Shown one piece after another: positions 9,501 through 18,520 of a stretch of 64,000 bases of DNA. The notes under the pieces were generated by a model, which was given only the letters and a program-made list of their open reading frames with translations, did no database searches and was not told where the DNA came from. Each line of letters starts with the position of its first letter. Within the stretch, counting starts at the first letter, position 1. The position numbers were made by a program, and so were the translations under genes. This stretch comes from Acidobacteriaceae bacterium dw_441 (lineage in GTDB: Bacteria > Acidobacteriota > Terriglobia > Terriglobales > Acidobacteriaceae): positions 558,001-622,000 of the forward strand of contig JAAVVA010000002.1 of assembly GCA_018449715.1 (NCBI GenBank), given 5' to 3'.

Positions 9501-10428
9501 TGCCAGAGGTGCGACGATCGCCCAGGGACTCGTGGCGTTTCCCCAGTACAGCAGCCTAACCGACACCTGGGGCGGCAACGTCGGCAACTTCAGCTACAAC
9601 TCCCTGCAGGTGACAGTGGAGCAGAGAATGTCCCACGGCCTGACCTTCAATTTCAACTACACGTGGTCGCGTAACGTCGGCGACGATGGAACCTTCCGCA
9701 GCGGCTTCGCCATTCCCGCCGCTGCGCTCTCAGGCCACGGGCGCAGCTATGCCCAGGACCGCATCGAACGCTCGCAGACCATCGTCAACAGCCCGCACAT
9801 CATCAACGCCTTCGGTGTCTGGAACCTTCCCTTTGGAAAGAATCATCTCGGAGGAGGCAATGCGATCTCACGTGCCTTGACCAGCGGGTGGCAGTTCTCC
9901 GGAATCTACACCTACCAGTCCGGAACTCCCGTGCAGGTGACCTACGGCGGCTGTAACACACCGGGATCGGGCCAGTGCATGCCGGATCTCAACCCGGCCT
10001 TCTCCGGCAACGCCCGCATCGGTGGAGGCTTCGGCAAGGGCCCCGACGGAAAGCGCACCGCCTGCAATCTCGGTCAGGGAATCGGCTGCTCGGCGGTTCG
10101 CTACTTCGACACCAACGGCTTCAAGGCTCCCGACACGATCTCACCTGCCGATGTCACGGCCATTCACCTGATCGGCAACGCTCCACGCACCGGGGCTTTG
10201 CACCTAACCAACCCCGGAGCGCAAAACATCGACACCGCCATCAAACGCTCGTTTGCCCTGCCGAAAGAGGGCATGGCCTTCCTCGTGGAGGTGGATTCCT
10301 TCAACACGCTGAACCACACCATCTTCTCCGCCCCGAACGCCGTCTGGGGATCGGCGGCCTTCGGAACCGTTGGATCGGCACGAAACAATCCACGCGCCTT
10401 CGAACTCGCAGGCCACTTCACCTTCTGA
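6505..10428 (+). CDS. TonB-dependent receptor, Oar-like, paired with a pectin lyase
   Basis: About 1307-aa outer-membrane receptor. A signal peptide (ending near SPNLKAQT) is followed by a carboxypeptidase-regulatory-like beta domain (GIQGTVTDTVGAAIPNATV, residues about 40-120), a plug domain and a long beta-barrel ending in the outer-membrane-type terminal Phe (AGHFTF). Such receptors import glycan oligomers or other large ligands. The frame also allows GTG at 6490, but GTGAGG just there could be the ribosome-binding site of ATG 6505, which is preferred. The next gene, 77 bp downstream, encodes an oligogalacturonate lyase, which suggests pectin fragments as ligand (inference). One of four such receptors in the window. 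Confidence 0.9.
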   Translation: MTAQTIRIFSARAARALFACLLLLVASLSPNLKAQTGGEAGIQGTVTDTVGAAIPNATVKVTNNATGVIITRQTTGDGLYTVSPILPGTYTVQVQAQGFSDYVQKNLTANALSMTSLNISMKVGEANETVEVTDAPPQLVTTNATLGLTIENTTYANLPLAMNGQQRDPTYVAQLSPGATAGARLPIIGGTGNYLGQLYLDGLPAQTVSQQGDNRLVSQAVSVDAIDQIQVVTSTPPVEYSGAGASNFTMKSGSLGYHGSVKDFIRNTSLDAWPFSGKTRNAAGQLVSAKPVDHQNELSVTIGGHVPGTKRIFFFFAYDRYHNRTQANLTNFNIPSTLMRKGDFTELNGGVGIGGLTGTANNPAFLFDPTSTVCSGGTCTRRPFQGLKNGVPTNNVIPDSYISPIAKAQQQFLPDPTNPTSLSNNYSAALAKGFDNHLYNYRVDFQMTPNHRISTVGALGTVNYLNNYGLPYLPQPYTGGDLAAIYPKVFDVQDAYTISNTMVNQLKFGFVRFFQNIQSSTQNDPRYQIGTLGITNLPLGQAGQNFPAATFAATNGFGTPIQTWQAQQGTTPSSTTATQLTTPNNYALVDNLQWVKGSHTLTFGITIQWQQINNANPATYTGLLLLPYNANSTANFVGTSLSPNTTGYSYASFLLGAVGNNGNSPPSLGLQPVSEVGGRYRPIAPYVGDTWKVNSKLTIDAGLRWDYLPPYREVKDRWSFMNPDLTNPATGTPGAIQFAGNYGGAGVSCNCRTPVQTYWKNWGPRIGITLAPDDKTVFRAGIGRVYSQGGGVGGRGGAFNGTGQLGFNTTATGPSEVTFGADAGPSFYLNNSAAFQSAGLSNTDLFGRGYVYPAAPTPSTASQSLNAGNYVLNGQVITAGGVSYADPYFSSRAPNFMFYNVGMQRALTKDMTLGINYVGNQSHHLINSTNSGTGSARGYWTNQLNPIYLAGLGGQVGTVSGGNVPLLQAPATPANVARAQAAMPGINIPAFFQTAAAAGARGATIAQGLVAFPQYSSLTDTWGGNVGNFSYNSLQVTVEQRMSHGLTFNFNYTWSRNVGDDGTFRSGFAIPAAALSGHGRSYAQDRIERSQTIVNSPHIINAFGVWNLPFGKNHLGGGNAISRALTSGWQFSGIYTYQSGTPVQVTYGGCNTPGSGQCMPDLNPAFSGNARIGGGFGKGPDGKRTACNLGQGIGCSAVRYFDTNGFKAPDTISPADVTAIHLIGNAPRTGALHLTNPGAQNIDTAIKRSFALPKEGMAFLVEVDSFNTLNHTIFSAPNAVWGSAAFGTVGSARNNPRAFELAGHFTF

Positions 10429-10505
10429 ACCGCAGCCCATGCGCGAAGAGACTGCTTCATGCATGGGTTGCCTCTGTTCGCAGCATCAGACGAAAGGATC
10501 TCCGG

Positions 10506-11834
10506 ATGAAGTTCTTCTCCACACGCAATCTCCTGCCGATGGCCTCTCTCTCACTTCTGCTCTGCCCTGCGGCAGCATTCGCCCAGGCACGTGCCGATAC
10601 GCGCCCTCCTGACAAGATGCCCACGCAGGACGAGATCAAGAATCCTCCGAAGACATGGATCGACAAGGACACGGGGCATCGCGTAACAAGGCTCACCGAC
10701 GAACCGGGCTCGGCGAGCTTCTACTTCAACGTGAATGGCTACACTCCCGACGGCACGGAGATGGTCTACACCACCAGCGACGGCATCAGCGTGCTGAACC
10801 TTCAGACACACGCAACCAGAAGCGTCGTCAAAGGCAAAGTACGAACGATGGAGGTAGGTCACAAGACACCGAGCATCTTCTACATCAAGCTCGATGACGA
10901 CGCGATCTACAAGACGAACCTGAAGACGGGCGAGACAAAGATGCTGGCGAAGGTTCCGAAGCTGGGACGCGTCATCACCGTGAACGCCGACGAGACGCTC
11001 GCCGCCGGAACCTATGACGAAGTCGAAAAGCCGAATGAACAGTTCGGTAGCAACGGAGGCAAACCCGCCGCACCGGGCAGCCCCCAAACGAGTCCGCTGG
11101 AGCAGGCCGCCAATAAGGGAGAGATGATGGAGCGGCGTCTTGCAGCACGCATTCCGCTGGTCCTCTTCACCATCGACCTGACAGGAAACGGAAAGGTAAC
11201 GGCGCTGCTCCACAGCACCGACTGGGTCAACCACCTGCTGTTCTCCCCCACCGACCCCACGCTGCTGATGTACTGCCACGAAGGCCCCTGGCAGAAGGTC
11301 GATCGCATCTGGACCATCCGCACCGACGGAAGCCAGAACCAGCTGATGCACCAGCGCATCATGCCGGGCGAGATCGCCGGGCACGAGTTCTGGGGCAAGG
11401 ACGGAGAGACTCTCTGGTACGACCTGCAGACACCCAAGGGAGAGGACTTCTGGCTCGCCTCCGTCAACATGAAGACGAAGGCTCGCACCTGGTATCACCT
11501 GCAGCGTGATGAGTGGTCGATTCACTTCAACGTAAACAAGGGAGCAACACTCTTCACCGGAGACGGCGGCGATCCGCGGCAGGTCGCCAAGGCGAAGAAT
11601 GGCGAGTGGATCTATCTCTTCCACCCCGAGATTCTGACGACGAACGGAATCACCAACCCAGCCTGGCCGACTCCCGGCGTCTTACACTCGGAGCGGCTGG
11701 TCAATATGTCGAAGCACAACTACACGCTGGAGCCGAACGTCAGCTTCACCCCGGACAGCAAGATGGTGATCTTCCGCTCGAATATGTTCGGACCAACCTA
11801 TGTCTTCGGAGTCGATGTAGAAAAAGCTCAGTAA
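10506..11834 (+). CDS. ogl: Oligogalacturonate lyase, PL22 family
   Basis: A 442-aa secreted beta-propeller lyase that cleaves unsaturated di- and oligogalacturonates from pectin by beta-elimination. The signal peptide ends near PAAAFAQ. The family signature is visible: HLLFSPTDPTLLMYCHEGPW, followed by VDRIWTIRTDG, the GHEFW motif, and SKHNYTLEPNVSFTPD near the C-terminus; the histidines in these motifs are candidates for the metal/catalytic site known in PL22. The longest frame begins far inside the upstream receptor gene; ATG 10506 with GGATCTCCGG upstream gives the signal peptide and is chosen. It probably shares a transcript with the receptor and ends at a strong terminator. A periplasmic location is inferred. 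Confidence 0.9.
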   Translation: MKFFSTRNLLPMASLSLLLCPAAAFAQARADTRPPDKMPTQDEIKNPPKTWIDKDTGHRVTRLTDEPGSASFYFNVNGYTPDGTEMVYTTSDGISVLNLQTHATRSVVKGKVRTMEVGHKTPSIFYIKLDDDAIYKTNLKTGETKMLAKVPKLGRVITVNADETLAAGTYDEVEKPNEQFGSNGGKPAAPGSPQTSPLEQAANKGEMMERRLAARIPLVLFTIDLTGNGKVTALLHSTDWVNHLLFSPTDPTLLMYCHEGPWQKVDRIWTIRTDGSQNQLMHQRIMPGEIAGHEFWGKDGETLWYDLQTPKGEDFWLASVNMKTKARTWYHLQRDEWSIHFNVNKGATLFTGDGGDPRQVAKAKNGEWIYLFHPEILTTNGITNPAWPTPGVLHSERLVNMSKHNYTLEPNVSFTPDSKMVIFRSNMFGPTYVFGVDVEKAQ

Positions 11835-11852
11835 CGCACTCCCCCACCGCAT

Positions 11853-11893
11853 AAAAGAAGAGGTCGATGCCCGCGCATCGGCCTCTTCTTTTT
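11853..11893 (+). terminator. Rho-independent terminator after ogl
   Basis: GAAGAGG/CCTCTTC and CGATGC/GCATCG form a stem of about 14 bp around a CCGC loop, followed by a run of five T. Confidence 0.85.
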
Positions 11894-12048
11894 GCGGAGC
11901 ACAAAAATCATTACAGCCATATCAATTCCCGAATCTGTAGAAATACGCCCCAATTCTTGTGCAATTCACATCTCCTTTCACACCCGTTCAAACAGGAAAG
12001 ATCATACTGGCCCCGTAGGTTAGGAGATCCCGCAGGGAGGTAACGAAG

Positions 12049-12945
12049 ATGCGTAACAGCAGAATCGGTCTGATCGCGGCATGTTTCTTCACCTTGGTCT
12101 CCGCAGTGCCTGCGTGGGCGGCAGACGTCCCCACGCGGGAAGCTAAGAAGGCGGCCCCCACAGTCACAATGGACCCCGAACAGCTGATTCGGGATACGGT
12201 CTACAACGAGCTTCACGATCACGAAGGTCACGGATACTGGCAGTACTCCGTCCTCAAGAAAACCTCCAGCGAGTTGGATCAGCTCCAACAGGTCGAGACG
12301 ACCAACGGTCCCGTGCATCGCCTCGTCGCCGTCAACGGCGAGCCCCTGACCAACGAGCGCCGCCACGAAGAAGAGGTCCGGCTCGACGAGCTGCTCTCCG
12401 ACCCCGGCAAGCAACGCAAGGTGCGCGAGCAGTACGCCGACGACGAGAAGCGCATCGGTCGCATCATGCAGCTGCTCCCTGTCGCCTTCCTATACGAGTA
12501 CGAAGGTCTCGAAGGCGAAAACTACTGCCTGAGCTTCCGTCCGAACCCGGCCTTCCATCCCCCGTCGATCGAGGCCCGCGTCTTCCACGCCATGCAGGGC
12601 AAGGTCTACGTGAACGCCCGCTGGAAGCGTCTGGCGCGGCTCGACGGTCATCTCATCGATAACATCGACTTCGGCTACGGCATCCTGGGACGCCTCTACA
12701 AGGGGGGCTGGTTCAACCTGGAGCGCGCACAGATAAGCCAGACGGACTGGAAGACAGAGGTACTCGAGGTCCACGTAGCTGGCCGCGCCGTTCTCTTCAA
12801 GACCATCGCCAAGGACACCCGCGAGGAGCGCTCCGGATTCCGTGAGGTTCCTCGCGACATCACCATGAGCGAAGCCAAGCGGATGCTCGACGGCGAATAC
12901 GACCTTACGCGCCGTGTAAGCCTGCCCGCTCCTCCAGCCCGATAA
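12049..12945 (+). CDS. Secreted protein of unknown function
   Basis: A 298-aa protein with a signal peptide (cleavage near VPAWAADV). The mature part starts with a helical, charged segment (EEVRLDELL, KVREQYADDEKRI) and continues with a beta-rich part (residues about 150-260). The general pattern, in which a protein substrate is described by sheets and a charged N-terminal helix region, recalls LolA/RseB-like folds, but I cannot support a family. GGAGGT lies six to seven bases before the ATG. It stands alone between two terminator-like hairpins and two receptor systems. Secreted proteins of this size and unknown role are common in acidobacteria. Confidence 0.8.
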   Translation: MRNSRIGLIAACFFTLVSAVPAWAADVPTREAKKAAPTVTMDPEQLIRDTVYNELHDHEGHGYWQYSVLKKTSSELDQLQQVETTNGPVHRLVAVNGEPLTNERRHEEEVRLDELLSDPGKQRKVREQYADDEKRIGRIMQLLPVAFLYEYEGLEGENYCLSFRPNPAFHPPSIEARVFHAMQGKVYVNARWKRLARLDGHLIDNIDFGYGILGRLYKGGWFNLERAQISQTDWKTEVLEVHVAGRAVLFKTIAKDTREERSGFREVPRDITMSEAKRMLDGEYDLTRRVSLPAPPAR

Positions 12946-12971
12946 GCTTTTCCTCCGTCGACAGGCTCTTC

Positions 12972-13023
12972 CAGGCATAACAACGGGCTGCGATTCACTC
13001 CTCGCAGCCCGTCGTTATGCCTG
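12972..13023 (+). terminator. Long hairpin after the unknown secreted protein
   Basis: A 22-bp stem with one mismatch (CAGGCATAAC... paired with ...GTTATGCCTG) around an 8-nt loop. There is no T-run, so it could be a 3'-end stabilising or Rho-linked structure rather than a classical terminator. Confidence 0.65.
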
Positions 13024-13339
13024 TCCTCATGTCTATACAGCCACGTAGATATATCAAATATCCCCGCGAATGGCGCGGTGTTTAAGCACTTGCCTGCTGG
13101 TAGGACATATGTCCGTAGACATTGCTATCTCGCGCTTGCTACTGTTGCGTAAATTTTTAACACAAGTTTTATTCGTCGCCAGTCTTCCACGATGAGGACG
13201 TGCGACCTGCCAGGCGAAACGGTCCTTCCTGTCCCTGAGGTCCCAGGCATTCTTGTGTCTTAAAGACAGTACAACCCATAAGAAAAAACTATTCTTTTCA
13301 GCTTCTTCGCAGTGCATTAGCAGCTTACGGGAGATCAGT
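13024..13339. other. Intergenic region with a 12-bp palindrome
   Basis: The stretch of 316 bases before the second receptor holds no convincing gene. GGACATATGTCC at 13103-13114 is a perfect palindrome and a possible operator. A-rich DNA (AAATTTTTAAC) lies about 35 bases downstream of it. A frame opening at 13253 is only an upstream extension of the receptor gene. Confidence 0.5.
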
Positions 13340-16300
13340 ATGAATCGCTCACGACGCGTCTCACTCGCGGTAGTGTTTATGTTTTTAGCCATATCCACAG
13401 CCTTCGCGGCCATTACCGGCATCGTGTCGGGAACGGTAACGGACTCCTCCGGCGCAGTCGTCACCGGGGTCGAGGTCACCGCCCTCAACGAAGCCACCGG
13501 AGTCGCCTTCAAGGTCCAGACCGACAGCAAGGGCTACTACAGCTTCAAGGCTCTGGACGTCGGCTCCTACACGGTGACCGCCACGCTGAGCGGCTTCCAG
13601 ACCGAGCAGATCAATCACATCAAGGTCGACGCCAACTCCTCGATCCGCACCGACATTACCCTCAAGATCGGCAGCGTCACCGAGACCGAGCAGGTCACCA
13701 GCGACCAGGTCCAGATCGAAACACAGAACACGCAGCTCGGTGAGGTCATCGAGAGCCAGAAGATCACCGCCGTTCCCCTGAATGGCCGCTCCTACACCGA
13801 CCTTCTCGCGTTGCAGCCCGGCGTCTCGCCCTACACGGCGACCAGCGAAGGCACGAAGAACTCCACCTCCGGCAACCTGAACCCCGGCAACCAGTCGGTC
13901 AACGGAGGCCGCGAAGCCTCCAACGGCTTCATGGTTAACGGCGGCAACGTGAACGACGGCTACCAGAACGGCGCCGCCATCATTCCGACCCTCGACTCCA
14001 TCTCCGAGTTCCGCATCATCACCAGCAACTTCGACGCCGAGTACGGCAACTACAGCGGTGGCCAGGTCAACGTCGTCACCAAGTCCGGAACCAACAAATA
14101 CCACGGCGAAGCCTTCGAGTTCTTCCGCAACACCGTGCTCAACGCCCGCAATTATTTCTCTCCGACACGCGGCGCCTTCAACCAGAACATCTTCGGCGGC
14201 ATGTTCGGCGGCCCCATCAAGCGCGACAAAATCTTCTTCTTCGGCGACTTTCAAGGCACCAAGCAGACGCAGGGAGCAACCCAGAACTTCCAGGTTCCCT
14301 CCGTCGCCAACCTCAACGGCGACTTCACCGACCAGGCCGATTCATTCAGCGATCCAAAAACCAAAGTCCCCTTTCAGGTGAAAGGAACAGGCTGGGCCAA
14401 CGTTCTCTCCAGCCGACTTGGACATGCGGTCACCGCAGGCGAGCCCTATTATGTTCCCGGCTGCACCAGCTCGGCTCAATGCGTCTTCCCGAACGCGCAG
14501 ATTCCCAAGTCCGCCTGGTCTTCAACGGCAGCGCCTCTGGAGAAGTACATCCCGGCTTCCAACACAACACAGGACGGCCAGCCCTACTATTCCACTGCGG
14601 CCTTCCCATCCTCTCTCACCGACTACAAGGGCGCGATTCGCGTCGATGACAACACCCGTTACGGAACGCTCTTCGGCTACTACTTCCTCGACGACGATAC
14701 GGTCGTCAATCCATACGCAGGTGGAACCGTCCCCGGATTTGCCGGCGCGACCTCGGGTCGTGCGCAGATGGGCAACGTCGGCCTGACCACCACCCTCAAG
14801 AACAACGCCGTCAACACCTTCCGCTTCACCTACATGCGCAGCGCGCTGCACACCAACAACCCTCTCAGCAGCGGCCCCTCGCTCTCCGATCTCGGCTTTG
14901 TTACTCCGTGGGGACCGACGGGAGGCATCGACGTGGTAAATCCTGCACTGCAGGGAGTACCGAACATCAGCTTCAGCAACTTCAGCCTCGGTACTCCTAA
15001 CTCGACGAACGTCCGCGTCAACAACAGCTTCCAGTGGCTCGACAACTACATGATGGTGGTCGGTACCCACACCCTCCAGTTCGGAGTCAACTATCACTAC
15101 GATCAGATCAACGGCCGCAACTTCTACGCCGTCAACGGTCAATTCGATTACTCCGGCGGCAACGAAACCGGCATCGACACCGCCGACTTCCTGCTCGGAG
15201 CCGTGAACACCTTCACCCAGGCGACTCCGCAGCTTCTCGATTCCCGCAGCCATTACCTCGGAGCCTACGCCGAAGACTCCTGGCGCGTTGGCTCCAACCT
15301 GACCCTGAACTACGGCATCCGCTACGAGGTCAGCACCCCCTGGTACGACACGCAGAACAAGATCGAAACCATCGTTCCAGGACTACAGTCCGTGGTCTTC
15401 CCTGGAGCCCCCAAGGGCTGGGTCTTCCCCGGCGATCCCGGTATTCCCCGCACTCTTGCTCCCATCAAGTGGAACAAGTTCGCTCCTCGCTTCGGCTTCT
15501 CCTACGTTCCTTCGTGGATGAATCAGAAGATGAGCATCCGCGGAGGCTACGGCCTCTTCTACACCAACTTCCAGGACCAGTCTGGCTTCGTCGAAATCGG
15601 CGATGCTCCGTATGGCCTCTACTACCAGTCGGCCGTGCCGGTCATGGCGGAAACGCCCTACGTCGACCGCGCTACGCAGAACATTCAGCTTCAGAAGTTT
15701 CCCTTCACCTTTCCTCCGACCAACGTCTCGGCCACCAACCCGGACAACAATGTTCCCTGGGAGAGCTACCTTCCCATCAGCTCCAGCGATGCGGTGGGTG
15801 TGAACAACACCCTTCCCTATAACCAGAACTACTTCTTCGGCGTGCAGCAGGAGCTTGGAAACGCCTCCGTCCTGACCCTCAACTATGTGGGCAGCGTAGG
15901 CCGCCACCTCGCGAACTCCGTCGAAGCCAACCCTGGCGACCCAGCCCTCTGCGCCTCGCTCACAGCCGATGTACTGGCTGAAGGCCAGACCCCCTGCGGT
16001 CCGAACCTCGAAACCAGCGTCTACACGCTGAAGAACGGAACCACCGTACAGGGAACCCGCCCGACGCTGGGAATCGCCTTCGGCAGCAACCCGTACTTGC
16101 TGACCAGCGCCACGGCCAACTACAACTCCCTGCAGGCGAACTTCAAGCACACGACTCCCCTCTGGGACGTGCTGCTGGGTTACACCTTCAGCCGCTCCTT
16201 CGACAACTCGTCGGGTATGACCGACCGCACGAACCCCTATAACCCGGGACTCAGCTATGGCCTCTCGAAGTTCGATGTCACCCACAACTTCGTCGGCAGC

Positions 16301-16807
16301 TACAACGTCCGTCTGCCCTTCGACCGCCTGGTCGAGGAGCGTTGGGCCAAGGCCATCGTAGGAGGATGGTCGATCTCCGGAATCACCCGCTTTGCCTCGG
16401 GTCTTCCGATCACCCTGGCCGAGTCCGACGACCACTCCCTGATCGGCTTCGGAGGCGATGTTCCCGACTACACCGGAGCCAGCGTCGTGGGCGACCATAA
16501 TCCCCGGCATGGCAACAAGTACATCAACCCTGCAGCCTTCACCGCGGAAAAGATCGGCTTCTTCGGAAACTCGCACCGCCGCTTCTTCCACGGTCCCGGC
16601 ATGAACAGCACCGACCTCGCGCTTCTCCGCGATGTCCATCTCTCCGAATCGAACGTCATCCAGCTGCGTGCGGAGTCGTTCAACGCCTTCAACCACACCC
16701 AGTTCAGCAATCCCAGCGCCACGGTCAACAACCCTTCGTCGTTTGGATTGGTCACCGCTGCCGTCAACCCGCGTGTCTATCAGTTCGCAGCAAAATATCG
16801 CTTCTAG
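13340..16807 (+). CDS. TonB-dependent receptor, Oar-like
   Basis: An 1155-aa outer-membrane receptor. The signal peptide ends around STAFAAIT. A carboxypeptidase-regulatory-like domain (GTVTDSSGAVVTGVEVTA, residues about 30-110), a plug region (VPLNGRSYTDLLALQPGV) and a barrel ending in Phe (AAKYRF) follow. The longest frame starts at 13253, but ATG 13340 has GGGAG nine bases upstream and starts a clean signal peptide, so it is used. A strong terminator follows 24 bp after the stop, so the gene is probably monocistronic. No neighbouring enzyme indicates its ligand. Confidence 0.9.
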   Translation: MNRSRRVSLAVVFMFLAISTAFAAITGIVSGTVTDSSGAVVTGVEVTALNEATGVAFKVQTDSKGYYSFKALDVGSYTVTATLSGFQTEQINHIKVDANSSIRTDITLKIGSVTETEQVTSDQVQIETQNTQLGEVIESQKITAVPLNGRSYTDLLALQPGVSPYTATSEGTKNSTSGNLNPGNQSVNGGREASNGFMVNGGNVNDGYQNGAAIIPTLDSISEFRIITSNFDAEYGNYSGGQVNVVTKSGTNKYHGEAFEFFRNTVLNARNYFSPTRGAFNQNIFGGMFGGPIKRDKIFFFGDFQGTKQTQGATQNFQVPSVANLNGDFTDQADSFSDPKTKVPFQVKGTGWANVLSSRLGHAVTAGEPYYVPGCTSSAQCVFPNAQIPKSAWSSTAAPLEKYIPASNTTQDGQPYYSTAAFPSSLTDYKGAIRVDDNTRYGTLFGYYFLDDDTVVNPYAGGTVPGFAGATSGRAQMGNVGLTTTLKNNAVNTFRFTYMRSALHTNNPLSSGPSLSDLGFVTPWGPTGGIDVVNPALQGVPNISFSNFSLGTPNSTNVRVNNSFQWLDNYMMVVGTHTLQFGVNYHYDQINGRNFYAVNGQFDYSGGNETGIDTADFLLGAVNTFTQATPQLLDSRSHYLGAYAEDSWRVGSNLTLNYGIRYEVSTPWYDTQNKIETIVPGLQSVVFPGAPKGWVFPGDPGIPRTLAPIKWNKFAPRFGFSYVPSWMNQKMSIRGGYGLFYTNFQDQSGFVEIGDAPYGLYYQSAVPVMAETPYVDRATQNIQLQKFPFTFPPTNVSATNPDNNVPWESYLPISSSDAVGVNNTLPYNQNYFFGVQQELGNASVLTLNYVGSVGRHLANSVEANPGDPALCASLTADVLAEGQTPCGPNLETSVYTLKNGTTVQGTRPTLGIAFGSNPYLLTSATANYNSLQANFKHTTPLWDVLLGYTFSRSFDNSSGMTDRTNPYNPGLSYGLSKFDVTHNFVGSYNVRLPFDRLVEERWAKAIVGGWSISGITRFASGLPITLAESDDHSLIGFGGDVPDYTGASVVGDHNPRHGNKYINPAAFTAEKIGFFGNSHRRFFHGPGMNSTDLALLRDVHLSESNVIQLRAESFNAFNHTQFSNPSATVNNPSSFGLVTAAVNPRVYQFAAKYRF

Positions 16808-16830
16808 ACACACGGAAGATCTTTTACCTT

Positions 16831-16874
16831 GAACGCGTCAGAGGGTGGCTCCGCCTGACGCGTTCTATTTTTTT
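16831..16874 (+). terminator. Rho-independent terminator after the second receptor
   Basis: GAACGCGTCAG and CTGACGCGTTC form an 11-bp stem with further inner pairing (GGCGG-type), followed by TATTTTTTT. Confidence 0.9.
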
Positions 16875-16918
16875 GTTTTCCGAAACAACAGAAGAGGAAA
16901 GATCAGGGGATCGCTTCG

Positions 16919-18298
16919 ATGAAACATTGGACAACGGGACATAAACAGTTATTCTCAGCACTCTTTCTTACACTCGCGTTTTCACCGCTGGCCTCACGGG
17001 CAGCAGCCCCGCAGCACTGCTCGGTGAAGTCCGCCGACTACCTCGGCTGGAAGGCCCAGAAGCTCTCGAACGCGTGGGTCGAGCTTACGATCGTCCCCCA
17101 GCTCGGCGGCCGCCTCATGCAGGTCACCTTCAACGGGCACGACTTCCTCTTCGTCAACGACCAGCTGAAGGGCCAGTACCTTCCGCCCGACGAGGCCACC
17201 CACCGCTGGTACAACTACGGCGGCGACAAGGTCTGGCCCATGCCCGAAGGCTCGAAGGACGAGCAGCACTGGCCCGGCGCAGGAGGCTCCCTCCTCGACG
17301 ACATGCCATACGCCTTCGAGGTTCTCTCGCATGACGCCACCTGCTCCGTGCGCCTCACCGGCCCGGTCGATTCCTTCACCGGCCAGCAGTACCTCCGCGA
17401 CATCAGCATCGGCAATGACTCCCCGGTTATCTCCTTCCATTCCGTGATGAAGAACAAGAGCGGCTATCCGCGAAGCTGGTCACAGCAATCCGTTTCGCAA
17501 TACAACACCGCCGACGCGACCGATGCGTCGAAGATCAACTCCGGCATCTGGGGCCTCACTCCAACGAACCCCGCGAGCGCCTACCTCAACGGCTTCCACG
17601 TTCGCACCGGCATGCCGAGCGAGGCGGCATACACTGCCGCCGACGGTCTCTTCAAAGTGCATCCTCTCAACAGCGGAGGCGAGGTCTGGATCGACACTCC
17701 TAGCGGCTGGCTCGCGGTCGCCGACACCACAAGCCACTACACGATGGTCGAGCGAATCCACTACGAGCCAACGGCCAACTATCCCGACAAGGCGACGATG
17801 ATCTTCTTCACTACCGGAGGCCAGCGCAACCGCCCGAACAATCCTCCGACTCCACCGCCCCCTCCCATCCACTACATGGAGGCCGAGGTTAACAGCCCCA
17901 TCGTCGAGCTTGCCCCGGAGGAGAGTTACGCGATGGACACCACCTGGTACCCCACGCGGAATGCGGACGTGCTGCAATCCGCGACCTACGCAGGCACCAT
18001 CGAAGTCCCACTCGCCGCAAAGCAGGAAGCCACCGGAGTCACGCTCACCGGACAGTTCGGCCTCTTCTATCCCGGAACCCTCGTGGCCCACTTCTACGGT
18101 CGCGGAGGAGAACCCCTGGGCACGCAGAAGGTCGCGGACGCGACTCCCTTCGAGCCACTCAAACTCTCCTCCACCGTGACCGCGCCTGAAAACACTCGTC
18201 GCGTCTCTCTACACATCGTCGACCTTCAAAACATCGACCGCGGCCCCTTGGGAGAGGCCTTCCTCCCCGAGCTGTCGGAGATTCCTACCAAACCCTAA
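16919..18298 (+). CDS. Secreted DUF4380 protein, mutarotase-like fold
   Basis: A 459-aa protein with a signal peptide (cleavage near SRAAAPQ). The mature part starts with a galactose-mutarotase-like beta-sandwich pattern (WVELTIVPQLGGRLMQVTFNG, then HRWYNYGGDKVWPMPEG), which matches the DUF4380 family. Such domains often accompany glycan-degrading enzymes and may bind sugars; an enzyme activity is not established. A proline-rich linker (PPTPPPPP) lies at about residue 310, before a C-terminal beta domain. It lies downstream of a receptor gene but behind a terminator, so it is probably transcribed separately. Confidence is good for the family and low for the role. Confidence 0.8.
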   Translation: MKHWTTGHKQLFSALFLTLAFSPLASRAAAPQHCSVKSADYLGWKAQKLSNAWVELTIVPQLGGRLMQVTFNGHDFLFVNDQLKGQYLPPDEATHRWYNYGGDKVWPMPEGSKDEQHWPGAGGSLLDDMPYAFEVLSHDATCSVRLTGPVDSFTGQQYLRDISIGNDSPVISFHSVMKNKSGYPRSWSQQSVSQYNTADATDASKINSGIWGLTPTNPASAYLNGFHVRTGMPSEAAYTAADGLFKVHPLNSGGEVWIDTPSGWLAVADTTSHYTMVERIHYEPTANYPDKATMIFFTTGGQRNRPNNPPTPPPPPIHYMEAEVNSPIVELAPEESYAMDTTWYPTRNADVLQSATYAGTIEVPLAAKQEATGVTLTGQFGLFYPGTLVAHFYGRGGEPLGTQKVADATPFEPLKLSSTVTAPENTRRVSLHIVDLQNIDRGPLGEAFLPELSEIPTKP

Positions 18299-18314
18299 GC
18301 CTGCAGCAATAACA

Positions 18315-18345
18315 AAGGCCACCTCTTAAGGGGTGGCCTTTTCTT
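18315..18345. terminator. Bidirectional terminator between DUF4380 gene and tRNA-Cys
   Basis: AAGGCCACC and GGTGGCCTT form a 9-bp stem with T-rich sequence on both strands (TTTTCTT on plus, TTTGTTATT on minus). It can end both the DUF4380 transcript and the minus-strand tRNA transcript. Confidence 0.75.
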
Positions 18346-18438
18346 GATCTGCCGAGGTAGGGTTTGATGGGGTACGAAAATGGGCACAATCGCCATTTTC
18401 TCGACTCGTCTTGGTTCTCATAACCTCTTTAGAGTTTT

Positions 18439-18514
18439 TGGAGCACCGAGCGGGAATTGAACCCGCGAATACTGGTTTTGCAGACCAGCGCGTTAGCCAC
18501 TTCGCCATCGGTGC
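18439..18514 (-). tRNA. tRNA-Cys (GCA)
   Basis: A complete cloverleaf reads on the minus strand. The acceptor stem GCACCGA/TCGGTGC pairs perfectly, the discriminator is U (as for Cys) and CCA is encoded. The anticodon arm is CTGGT-CTGCAAA-ACCAG, giving anticodon GCA, and the T arm is CGCGGGTTCAATTCCCG. It lies 54 bp downstream of the peroxiredoxin stop on the same strand with no T-run terminator between them, so read-through transcription from the peroxiredoxin leader is possible. Confidence 0.97.
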
Positions 18515-18520
18515 CCGTCG

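Noticed and set aside
9975..10505. N-terminal extension of the PL22 lyase
   Set aside because: It overlaps the end of the receptor gene in another frame and precedes a clear signal peptide that starts at ATG 10506.
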